Positions 14,101-24,100 of a stretch of 60,000 nucleotides of DNA are shown here, in pieces (positions within the stretch are counted from its first letter, which is position 1; every line of letters starts with the position of its first letter). Source of the DNA: Hydractinia symbiolongicarpus. Its lineage: Eukaryota; Cnidaria; Hydrozoa; Anthoathecata; Hydractiniidae. Location: contig NC_079883.1 of NCBI RefSeq assembly GCF_029227915.1, positions 2,792,001 through 2,852,000 on the forward strand. Reading direction: 5' to 3'. The notes under the pieces are model-generated. The model searched no databases and had not been told where the DNA came from. It saw nothing but the letters and a program-made list of their open reading frames with translations. The position numbers were made by a program, and so were the translations under genes.

Positions 14101-15396
14101 ACAACATTATTTTTGTTGCCAGTAACAAGATACAAAATCAAATCGATTTGATTCTGTATCTTGTTACTGGCAACAACAAAAATGTTGTGTTTAACAAAAG
14201 AACTTTACCGGCAGCAAAAAAAAAGTTACGCGTGTGAATATTCGCCGTCTCGCCAATTGCTGCAACAATTCTGATGCAACACTTTTACGACCAATCACTA
14301 TGCAGCAATTTTGCTGAACGATTTTTGCTGAATTATGTTTCATTTGCACAGATGTGGCGACACAATAAAATTTTCGAACGATAGTAACAAAATTAAATTT
14401 GCTACCATCGCCTGAAAAAATTGTCTCGTGTCCCCGTGGCTTAAGGGTTGGCATATTGGTCCTTAAATTTTCTAGGCAAATAATGTCCTGCATGTAGTTG
14501 ATATAATTGTAAAAAATTGAACTGGAAAAAGCAGATTTGGAGAAAGGCTTAATGAATAGATATCTTAACAACATTGAAAGACATCAATAATTATATGCAG
14601 TGGAAAATATTTTTTCACACTATTGACTATAAACAATTCCAAAAATTCAAAATTCTTGATACTTTGTTGGAGGTTAATTCAAAAATTGGTGAAAACAGTT
14701 TTCGGTCATTTTGAAAATTATTAAAAAGCACGACTTGGTCAATAGGTCGTAGCCAGTAATTTCTAAAGGTTTAACTTTTACAGATGTCAGCCAGATAGAC
14801 TGTTTTCGTAGTACTTTCTAATATGTCGGCTTTACAAGACAATCGGCATCTGAACATTTGGGGGTCCAGAAATTCAGGGAAAGGAATTGTGCTGACGTCA
14901 GGAACAATGAATACTTTTTTTAAGATATTTCATTGTAAACATTGACTAGGCAAGTTTTAATTGCGGCATTTAAGAAGAAATTATGCACGTAATTACTAAT
15001 GGGAAAAACTTTAAAGTTTTCAGTATTATCTCAACATATTATGGCCAGAGTTATAGATGGGACCCAGATAAATCAAGGTACTCTAACTAGATCTATGATT
15101 AGCCGATATATTTAGGCTTTTTAAGGAAGACCAAATGTTTGCGTAAAGATAAAGCAGTACGTGTTGGTGACTTTTACAATGCATTTGAAAAATAAACAAG
15201 ACAAACTTCATACCTGCATACAATACGAATATAACTGTCCCCATATAAACCAATCATCGTTTATACCAGCCCCTTTAACAATTTGATTGGTCTGCGTACC
15301 TTGGATAAAGTTATTCGAGCATATTTTTAAAAACTGAGAATTTGCAGTAACCAACTGCATTGAATACAGCACCACAAGGATAACTTTAACCAGCAT
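2117..15396 (-). CDS. ANOS1: Anosmin-1 (Kallmann)-like secreted FN3 protein, 3' end missing
   Basis: Anosmin-type proteins are secreted extracellular-matrix glycoproteins that bind heparan sulfate. Fifteen exons join in phase over 1608 nt (536 codons): 15396-15214, 9439-9380, 9273-9210, 8218-8013, 7482-7326, 6653-6528, 6419-6316, 6259-6243, 6153-6113, 6071-5947, 5492-5418, 4350-4287, 4066-4010, 3726-3464, 2182-2117. The product starts with a signal peptide (MLVKVILVVLYSMQLVTANS). A cysteine box follows (YCMQCLKACSMP, CQENC, ECVSGC), laid out like the anosmin-1 N-terminus. FN3-like domains come next, with cores such as LSFAW, KYKLAVHQINYNG, IVWNVTWSLP, RYAVVFYHEAE and YDVKVSWRKP...HYVLRWG. No WAP domain lies between the cysteine box and the first FN3, unlike vertebrate anosmin-1. 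Intron 1 is 5.8 kb. Exon 8 is a 17-nt microexon after a 56-nt intron, inferred from phase. The stop codon was not found, so the gene probably continues left of the window. Family assignment rests on motif order. Confidence 0.62.
4388..5192 (-). mobile_element. LINE reverse-transcriptase 3' end with (GAT)n tail
   Basis: On the minus strand a 209-residue open frame (4410-5039, open further upstream to about 5190) reads as the C-terminal part of a non-LTR retrotransposon RT. Motifs include CYLGDMLGSEGGVGRSV, YEACVRSVMLYGSETWAV, RRLNWLGHLERM and KPRGRPRKTW. The element ends in a short GAT-type microsatellite at 4388-4403, typical of LINE 3' tails. It is 5'-truncated and sits in an intron of the anosmin-like gene (between 5418 and 4350), in the same orientation as that gene. 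A related fragment lies at 54686-54990. Confidence 0.85.
8765..8813. repeat. Perfect hairpin, 22-bp arms
   Basis: TTAAACCCTAAAATTGAAAAGG is followed by a 5-nt loop and its exact reverse complement. It lies in an intron of the anosmin-like gene. It may be a tiny foldback element or the fused ends of a MITE. Confidence 0.9.
11786..12668 (+). mobile_element. Decayed hAT-family DNA transposon
   Basis: The left end reads CAGTGCCGTAACCGCC followed by a G-rich stretch. The right end reads GTAGTTACGGCAATG, whose reverse complement CATTGCCGTAAC matches the left end with one mismatch: hAT-type terminal inverted repeats. Between them, at about 11960-12210 on the plus strand, is the remnant of a hAT transposase dimerisation region: MPATNAVSERCFSALK, then in a shifted frame NNLMVLHIHK, then in another frame EVANKFIKKRESRSGIFGFF. 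At least two frameshifts and stops separate the pieces, so it is inactive. The expected 8-bp target duplication is not clear; only ACATT occurs next to both ends. Confidence 0.75.
13974..14440. mobile_element. MITE with 37-bp inverted ends and nested palindrome
   Basis: The ends are near-identical inverted repeats beginning GCCACGGGGACACGAGACAA and continuing through a CAGGCGAT motif. TTAA occurs on the right flank (14441-14444) and TTAA plus one A on the left (13969-13973), suggesting a piggyBac-type target. In the centre (about 14101-14188) is a second palindrome with arms of about 43 bp around AATCGATT, containing GTAACAAGATACA and its complement. There is no coding capacity. Confidence 0.8.
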
Positions 15397-16504
15397 TCTT
15401 AGTAGCCCTGATAACTTTTTTGGTGACTGTTAATAACTGTTAGATTATAATTTTGTTTCAGTTACTAACAATCACAAACGACAAGGAATTTGTACTAAAT
15501 GCTACTGATTTCAGTAATTCAAACATTGCTCATACAATCAGAAGAACCCACGTAATTACCAAGGGTTAATTACTGCGGTAGAATATTTTACCGTATCAAT
15601 AATATTTCCTTCTTCTTGTCTATTCTTCACCTTGTATATTGATGAGACTGGGATAATTGTTTGACTTAGCCCTGTTCGAGCCGGAAAGGGGTGGGCCTTC
15701 TTCCAATTTTTTTGTAATAACATCTGAAGCATACCGTTTAAGAGGGTCAAATTTGGTAACTTTCATCATTTTTAGTTAGCTTCAAAATAAAGGGAGAAAA
15801 TATTTACCCACCACCCTCCCCCGGCCATACGTAAGTAGCGAACTTCAAAACTGTGTATTGCAATATTCCGTATAAACATTTAGACCATGCTTTTCTTTTT
15901 GACGTGGCTAGCGTAAGACAATGTCCTTGGAAAAGATAAAGACTCGTATAAGAACGCTATAACCTGGTTACGAATATGTTAATACATGGATTTCTACGGG
16001 CCTGTTTACCTCACTTCAGAAGTTTCAATGTGGTATTAACATCTGATGAGACCCTACACGTAAATCACATGATAAGATGTCCCAAGTCATTTTACCTCAG
16101 TACCAGTTTTTTAAAACACCGAAACCGAGAACACAGGCAGCCAGAACTTATTGAACCGATGAAAGAAGACAGTGTAAAATTTTAATTTTTAGAAATTGTC
16201 ATTTTCCCCATGGTCTAGCATTGTAATGAAAGTTATTTTGGAGGAGTGTAATTTTGTCACGTTTCTTTGTTATATCCTATTAAAAAATAATCAATAAACA
16301 ATCGACGCATCCTACATATAAGAAGGTCAGCAATTGTTTAATAATTAATGGTTTATGCACAATTTAGTCAACTTAAATCGTTATAAAGACGTTAATCTTT
16401 CCGGAAACAATGTTACGTTGCTTTATTGAGTCTAATCACGATGTAACTTGACGTCGTTTAAATGTTGTCGGTTTTCTCTCGAACAACCTACACTTGATTC
16501 GAAA
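15397..16504. other. Upstream region of anosmin-like gene
   Basis: Nothing coding was supported. It should contain the promoter of the minus-strand gene starting at 15396, but no clear TATA box or other core element was identified. Confidence 0.4.
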
Positions 16505-16945
16505 CGATAACTATTTATATACTGGTCTTGACTTTTGATATACCGGACTTGATGTTTCATATACCGGCATTGACGTTTTATATACCGGTATTGACGTTTT
16601 AAATACTGGTACTGACGTTTTTAATAGAGGTCTTGACGTTTCATATACCGGCATTGACGCTTCATATACCGGTCTTGACGTTTTACAAACCGGTTTTGAC
16701 GTTTTTTTTACAAACCGGTTTTGACGTTTTTAATACCGGCATTGATGTCTTTTATATCGCATTGAGGTTTTCATCTACCAGTATTTTCCGTTTTATATAC
16801 CGGTATTGACGATTTTAATACTTGTTTTGACGTTTTACATACCGGTCTTGACGTTTCATATACCGGTATTGGCGTTTCATATACCGGCATTGACGTGTTG
16901 TATCGGACTTAGGTTTTAATGGTTCATATACTGGTCTTGACGTTT
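16505..16945. repeat. 21-bp minisatellite rich in ACCGG and TGACG
   Basis: About 20 imperfect copies of a unit close to TATACCGGTATTGACGTTTTA follow one another. Many copies hold the palindrome ATACCGGTAT and the half-site TGACG. The array ends near ACCGGCGGCCG. It lies about 1.1 kb upstream of the anosmin-like start and downstream of the coiled-coil gene. Confidence 0.85.
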
Positions 16946-17593
16946 ACCGGCGGCCGTGTCTACACGATGTTTTCTAAAACTGTTGCAATTAACAGTTGAT
17001 GGTGTTGTGAAAGCACTGGGTTTTGAATGGTCTTAATTAGTGCAAAATAGACGGTCTTTCAATGTTTATTTTATTCCGATAAACAACAAGTTGTAAAAAT
17101 ATACAAATTAAAAACATTTCAAATGACAACGGTTTGTGTACTTCAAGGGGATAAATTTTCAAGTAAATTATGTTCGCGAATGAAAAATAAGCTTTTTCTA
17201 AAAAATTTGCTTGAAGGGATAATTAAATGAACGATTAGAAAAGACAAAATATTGAGTTTTGAGTTTTTTTTATTTGATAGTTACCATATTAAAAAAATTC
17301 ATGAAGACCTTTTTTCAGCTAAATTGTAAAAATTGGCAAAAAGATGAAGATTTCGAGAATAATGAAGATTCTAGAGTACATATGTTCACGAACAGCAATA
17401 TTAAAATTTTAAGCATTTCGTGATTTTAATTTTCCTGAAAATTTAAAAAGCATATGGTATCAGTATATTTATAAAACATAATGTATACTGCCTTAAAGAA
17501 ATCGTCAGTCATAAATTATAACTCTCGATATGTTGTTATATATTATTTTCTTTATATAACTGGTATAAAAAGTATAATCATATCATAACTTAA
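16946..17593. other. AT-rich intergenic stretch
   Basis: No gene, repeat or strong motif is recognised between the minisatellite and the TTAA-flanked MITE. Confidence 0.4.
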
Positions 17594-18047
17594 CCCTATT
17601 CGTGCTGCGGGAAGGGCTGATTCAGCCTCTCCTCCCAGTTAGTTACACCTAGTTACACCTTGACATTTTGTTACTTTTTCTAACTTTTATCTACTTTTTA
17701 TTTTTCGGAATTTTCTTTCGGAAATATATGCCAAAGTATTGCCATGACAATCGATTTTCAAGTTGAGTAAAATTTTTTCAAAATTTTTAATAGTATTCGC
17801 TTTGGGGACTTTTTAGTATATATTGATAGATAATTTTAATAACAAAGCAATTATACAAATATTTTATAAATTTCAAGTTTAAGCTAATTTTTACCCATTT
17901 CCACAAATTGGACGTCATTAGCAAAAGCGCTTACATCAGCAATTTTTTTGACTAAGTTGTTATTTTATTGAACAGCAACTTCGGAAATTACAGAAGAGGC
18001 CGAATCAGCACCATCCCCAGCATTGGGGAGCCCCAGCAGGAAGAGGG
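17594..18047 (+). mobile_element. TTAA-flanked (piggyBac-like) MITE
   Basis: The left end is TTAA|CCCTATTCGTGCTG and the right end CAGCAGGAAGAGGG|TTAA, so imperfect inverted ends of about 15-25 bp are flanked by TTAA on both sides. It is non-coding. A homologous copy in the same orientation lies at about 33525-33942, sharing the internal block CGCTTACATCAGCAATTTTTTTGAC. It sits about 140 bp beyond the stop codon of the coiled-coil/WSC gene, so it may be in or near that gene's 3' UTR. Confidence 0.75.
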
Positions 18048-18184
18048 TTAAGGCGACATATCCTGTAAAAATTTTGTGTATTATAAGTTGTTACTTTGAT
18101 AGAAATGTGCTAATTCGTTTCTTAAAAAGTCTATATTATAAAGAAATTGCCCAGATTTATATAGTTGCTTCACGTCAAATTTTA

Positions 18185-21100
18185 TTATCTAATATAGCAA
18201 GTCACATAAGTGGTATCTGCATCTTTGCTAGTCATATTGGAAATGCAATAACACTCACTATTTCTCGTTCTAATTATTGCACCATTGTATTGCAAACCTT
18301 TTTTAAAACAAGCTTCTACGCATTTATTCCTGGATACCACTCCAGCACCAGACGCGACCTTGCTAAATAAACTCCCCGACCTTCCTTCACCAGTTTGCCA
18401 ATTACATTCTTAACAATGTATAATAAAGAAGAAACATTTATAGATGAAAATTATGGTTTAAACCAAGTTTTCTTATATTGTTGGTGCAAGGATGCTAGAA
18501 GATATTGCATGTTGGAATATTTAAGTTTATTATACTACCCAAGAATTTTTTTGTTTGTCTCAGTGTGTTTGTGATAGACAAATTGTTTTATATTTTCTAC
18601 AATTTCCTTTAAGGAGACACAAAACATCCCCCACTAAACTGCTCTGCATTTTATAAAAGCTTCGTTTGCATTTTTGATTGCCTTATTGATTTCTTAAAAG
18701 TTCATTGGAGTTAATTTTCTATTCCAATGCGTTATTTAGGTTGATTCAAAATGCTCCCCCTGAAAATTTGTTACCTAATTTTTCCTAGATAATTACCCTT
18801 GAATTTAATCCCCACCTAGAAAGAGAAATTGTTGACATGTCACCAACAAACAACTTTACACCAATCAACAGCTAAGGGTGACAAAAAAAAGAAGGACAAA
18901 ATCCCATGAAAATAAATTTTCTTTTGATGCTACTTTTGCTTACTTTTAATTGCTTCATCTATTTCTTTTTGAAAGTTCATTGCATTCAATACATTTCTGA
19001 TGTAACGCAGCTAAAGAAGAAAAAATATGTACTTCCGACATGCTTTGTGACTATGTTGTTTCCACTGAACATTTTGAACAACATTTTCTAGCTATAACAT
19101 CCGTGTTTCCCCGATTTTTACAATTTATTCCAATGACAGAATGTTCTCAAACGCGATTTTGTTAGGTGATTAAGAATTAGTAGTATCACGTGAAAATGCT
19201 GAAGTCATCAAAGAAAAAATTTTCCCACTTATTCCATTTGCCTCATTCTGAAATCGCGCTAAGTCATATCACTAATATTACCTTATTATTATTCTTGTTA
19301 AGAAATTAATTTTTTAAATTGTTCACGGTGCAACCTGTTTGAAACTTATAGCGACTTTTGTAATAAATTTGTAATATATCCTTCTAATTAAAGAGAGTCT
19401 GGTATTAATTACTTGACACATTATTCTATTGATGAAAAAAAGAAGAAATGAACGAACAAACAACAGTCTCTTTATATTGTATAATTTTCACTTTATGTTT
19501 TATGATATGACTTGTGATATGAGTTAGCGCGATTTCAGAATGAGGCAAAATAAATAAGTGAGAATATTTTTTCTTTGGTGATGGTGACAAAATTGGGTTT
19601 AAGAACGTTCTGTTTAATATTTTTTAATATTTGGTCGTAAAAACACAAACAAAAAACAGGCGAACCTCATTCTGTACTTGAGATATCGCACCGCTTTGGA
19701 TATTCAGATCATTGGTTGTCTGCAATATCTACAAGTTAAACAGAAAACAAACTGCTTCATATGATGTAGAAAAGAAAATATCTTTTTAAACGGAATTTTG
19801 ATAATGGCACGTTTTCCACAGAATTTTTAGACTATAACATGAGTGATAAAGTGACTCGTTTTATTTTAAAATCTATTCAAATCACTATTACTTTCACCTT
19901 AGTTTGGAGCTCTGATGTTGCATTCTCTTGACCATTGAGTCTGGTAAAGATATCTTGTGTCTAAATGAAAAACCGAGCTATCCAATATAATCAGATGTAT
20001 ACAATAAATTTCTGCATTTCCTTATCTAGAAACTATTCAACCATAAAAAGCTGGATAAATATCGTTGTTATTGCCTACAAAACCTTAAACATTAGATCTA
20101 TGGAAATCGCTTTTTTCGACTATATTTCTAAGAACGAACAACCAGCGTCACTTGGCGAGAACTCTGCAGCTAAGGTCTGTGATATCTCTACTTTGACAGA
20201 CGCCTTGACTAGGTAAACAACCTTAAAAATGCGCTTGTTGCAGTTTACATTATAAAAAGATCTACGACACGACCTGCGAAAGTCTGAAAAACAAAAAGAA
20301 TAAAGCGTGCTGACGTTATTGAAAGTTAATTGGTTTAACCATTTTGGACAAAACTAAATAACCTTTGATCTAAAGTTCAAGGTGGGCTTGACTTATAATA
20401 AATAATCGTGTATATAATTGCTTGTGGGAATGATCTTCGAAATTTCGCCTGGAGTGGAAAGATAAAAGAATTAGCACATACCTTTTTCGCCAACGTAACT
20501 TCAACATTCAATGTGCGATTATCCTGCTCCGAAATTTGGTCACTTAAATGCTGGGTCTAAAATGTTTTAGTCTAACATGTGAATATCGGGGACCTAATTA
20601 AGTGCAAACCATAGAAGAATTGAAAAGGAAGAAACTTTCAGTTGATGATAGAAAAGGTCATGATAGATAGATAGGTATTGATCAAAAAAAATCTTGATAG
20701 TCTGATGTGATGACAACATTTTAGGTTTGCTCGCACAGTGGAATGTGAAATTTACTTATTTTTATTTTTCTTATAATTTAACGTATTTTACTTGTCCTGT
20801 CATGCATGTCAATAAACTCTTCTTTCTTGGACGTACTTATCAGCTTATAAAATGCAACAAATCTCAAGGCCACATTTCGTTGCTTAACCCTATTCGGTCC
20901 GGGGTTTTACGAACATATTACGACCGGGGGGGGGGGGGAAAGGGGGGGGCGGATCCCCTTAATAATTTTTCATAGGCTTGTCCAAATTGAATCTAACTTA
21001 GCACACTTATAGTACGTCACAAAAGAAACAAAATGGCAGCAATAAATTTTTGCTTGCGTCAGCACTTTTTCGGTGACGTCATCAAAAGCTCGAAATTTGT

Positions 21101-24100
21101 TCAAAATTCCACTATCTGCTTAAAATTCAATTACTTTAGTTCGAGAGAAAATTTTTGCATTCTGTTTGAAGTTTCTGAAAGCTAAATAAAAGTTATTTAT
21201 CATATTTTCCGGTTTTAACATAGATCGCATGAAAAATTGCCAAAAATTGCCCGAAAATCCGTTTTTTCCGATTTTCGGGTACAATCCGAAAAAATCGGAA
21301 AATCGGATTATTCTAGTAATTAAAACAGGCAAAATGATTCTTCTTGATGAAACAACGTTATGTTTCAAGTTTTAAAGATAATCCTAGTTATTATATTTTT
21401 CCCATTATAAGGGTTTCATAGAGATTTGTAGGGATGTAAATATTTCGCTTGCGAACATAGGGACCTGTTCCCGCTCCGTAACCCTATTATTTGTAGGGAT
21501 AGTTTCGAGTGATAGCCAATATCTAAGCCTCTGAAAGGTATGGGTCTTAATTTTGCATGCAGGTGTCTATTAGATAAATATTGAAACTCAGTAAGTATTG
21601 TAGCCATGCATCATGGCATTAAAGAGTTATTAAAAAAAATCCGTCAGGGGGGGGGGAATCCGAAATGTGTAAATACGCTATTTGCTATCGATAAACTTTC
21701 ATCCTATTCGAAATATCGAAGAAACATGAAACAACATTATTATTTTTTTTAAAAAACACTTAACGTTGATTGGAATTTTGTTGACTTTTGTTTCGGGAAT
21801 TTTTTTATTTCATAGATTAAATTTTTAAATCATTGCATCATTCTTTTATATATATAAATTCTTAAACCACAATCGATTGTGGTTTAAGAAATGTAAATAC
21901 GCTATTTGCTATCGAGGATATTTCTGTTACCATATGTGTATTACCTTATTGCGCAAAAAGGTTGCCACATTTTCTTGGTCTCGTAATTTTTGCCAAATCA
22001 CATTCCCCTAAACATCAATTATTTGTTCTCCGATCAATGATTAAATATTGAAACTAGCAACTCAAAGTTAGATGTGTGTGTAGTTGGATATTTATACAGT
22101 ACCTCATTTTTTAAGTCCAAGGATGAAAGTTGCAATGTCTTGACTTCGTCTGTTATATTGATGGTCTTGCAGAGATGAATAAAATTAACAGAATATATTA
22201 AAGAACATATTCCTTTTGCAACATTTTCGAAAGAAGAAGAATAAAAAAGCTAACCTGATTTTTTAAGATTTCAGTTACAGAGCAAAGCTGTTGGATATTT
22301 CGCTCCTTAAAAAATAGGTACATGATTTGACTTTTAATTAACAAGGAAAGTTAAGAAGATTGAATGTTGAATTTGTGACATGATTGTGACCTGGTATGGA
22401 CAACAATATGAACTTCTACATATTAGGGGTTTCTAGGTATTGTGTAATCAGAAATAAAACGTGGACGCTTAATTAAATCCCCACCATGATGGAAAAAATT
22501 TTCGCGAGAATTCAATTTCGGGTTTTCGTGAATCGAAATTTTGATTTTTTTTCAGATTTCGCGAGAATTATTAGCGAATAGATAGTTTCATTAAATTTAG
22601 CGAAAATTTTATTTCGCGAATGGCCAGTTTATTACGCGCATGTTAAATGTTTTTTTATTCTACCATAATTTTACCCCAATTTATCAAATGGTTTCAAGGC
22701 ATTCTGTCCTTCGTCGATATCAAAGTTTATATCTCAATCAAAGTCATCGAGAATAATTGTCATCTCTATCATCGATATAAGGGTTTTCAGGACCTGTGTA
22801 GGAAGTCACTGAGTGATGACTGCACTCCCCACACTCTCTTAATATACCCAAATTTTGCTAAAAAGGGATCAAAAAAAATAATTCATGAGAATTCACCTTC
22901 ACGAATGACGTTATTGAAAAATTTCGCGGTGATATATTTTTGCGAACAGCGACAATGCATTTGGCGAAAAGTTCAAAAATTCGCAAAATTTAATTCTCGC
23001 GAAAATTTTTTCCATTAAGGTAGATAAAATAGTACCTGTTTTGTCAATATTTGTTTTACTGTCCATGTATTGTTGTCATGCTGAGACAGTCGATGAGCCA
23101 AACTTTTTGTCTAAATGTTTGTATAATTCTAATAATAACAATACTTACCAACACTGGTAAAAAAGTGGGCTAAAAAAGGTCGATAAAGGTTTTTTGTTAT
23201 CGTAAATATTAGGGGAGGGGGAGAGACTGAGCTGGCCTTGAAATAATAATTTACAAAAACAAATCGCAAAAAGAGTTTAAGTGCACTGTACCGCGTTCTT
23301 TAGGTCCAAGGAGGCGATTGATAATATTTCCACTTTAAATGATATATTGTAGGTCTGTCAGAAAAATATAAATAGTAAATTTAAATTGGACACACAAGTG
23401 AAGGACGGATAAATATCTTATTTAGGCAGGACTTGAAGTCTGACCTAGGTTAGGAACTTCCCTGCTTATTTGGAAAACCGTCAGATGTTATGTCTCTCCT
23501 AACAAATATGCTTTTTTTTAACATAACACACTCCCCTATACGCATAATACTTGACTGCAATGACACAAAAATGTACTTCCTGAGCAACAAAGAAAATAAA
23601 TGTCATTCAAGAGTCTCGTTTTTACAATGAGACAGACTGTACCACTTAAAGGGGTCTCTCTAATCCAAGGTTCCAATTATTCATTGCTTTAAGTCAAAAT
23701 GAGTAAATAAAATACACAAGGAACAAAAAATGTTAATAATTCTAAAGAACTCCTCCCTGTCAAGGATTGAAAGACAAATTGCAAGAAGAATGGTTTAACA
23801 CATTAATAGAAAAGTAGGTTTGGAAAAAGAGTTAAGAAAAATTAAGAAAAAATAGAAAAAATGTACTTTTAAAGTCATCCATTCTTTTAATACAAGCGTC
23901 TCATTTTTTTGTTTATTTATAGATCTTTTGACCAATGTTATCTGAAAAAAAAGTCAGGAAAAAAAGTCAGGAAAAATATCTATAGAAACGCAAATCTCTA
24001 AATATGAAAATATGTATGAAAGAACATATACTGGAGTTCTTCCATCACCGATCACCCTGTTTATATTAGCTTTTAACTACACAATAAAGACTAATAACCA

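Larger units (their letters stand above)
9440..15213. other. Large intron 1 of anosmin-like gene
   Basis: This 5.8-kb intron contains the decayed hAT element at 11786-12668, the palindromic MITE at 13974-14440, T-rich low-complexity DNA around 12700-12775, and otherwise unremarkable AT-rich sequence. No additional exon with matching phase was identified. Confidence 0.6.

Noticed and set aside
18023-18370. 115-codon plus-strand frame
   Set aside because: It is the antisense shadow of the WSC-like last exon of the coiled-coil gene, whose minus-strand frame has the Cys pattern, acceptor and stop.
20168-20227. Possible extra 20-21 residue coiled-coil exon on the minus strand after TTTAAG
   Set aside because: The frame is open but the 3' end reads GAG|TTCTCG with no GT donor, and the residues fit the cassette pattern poorly; at best a dead exon.
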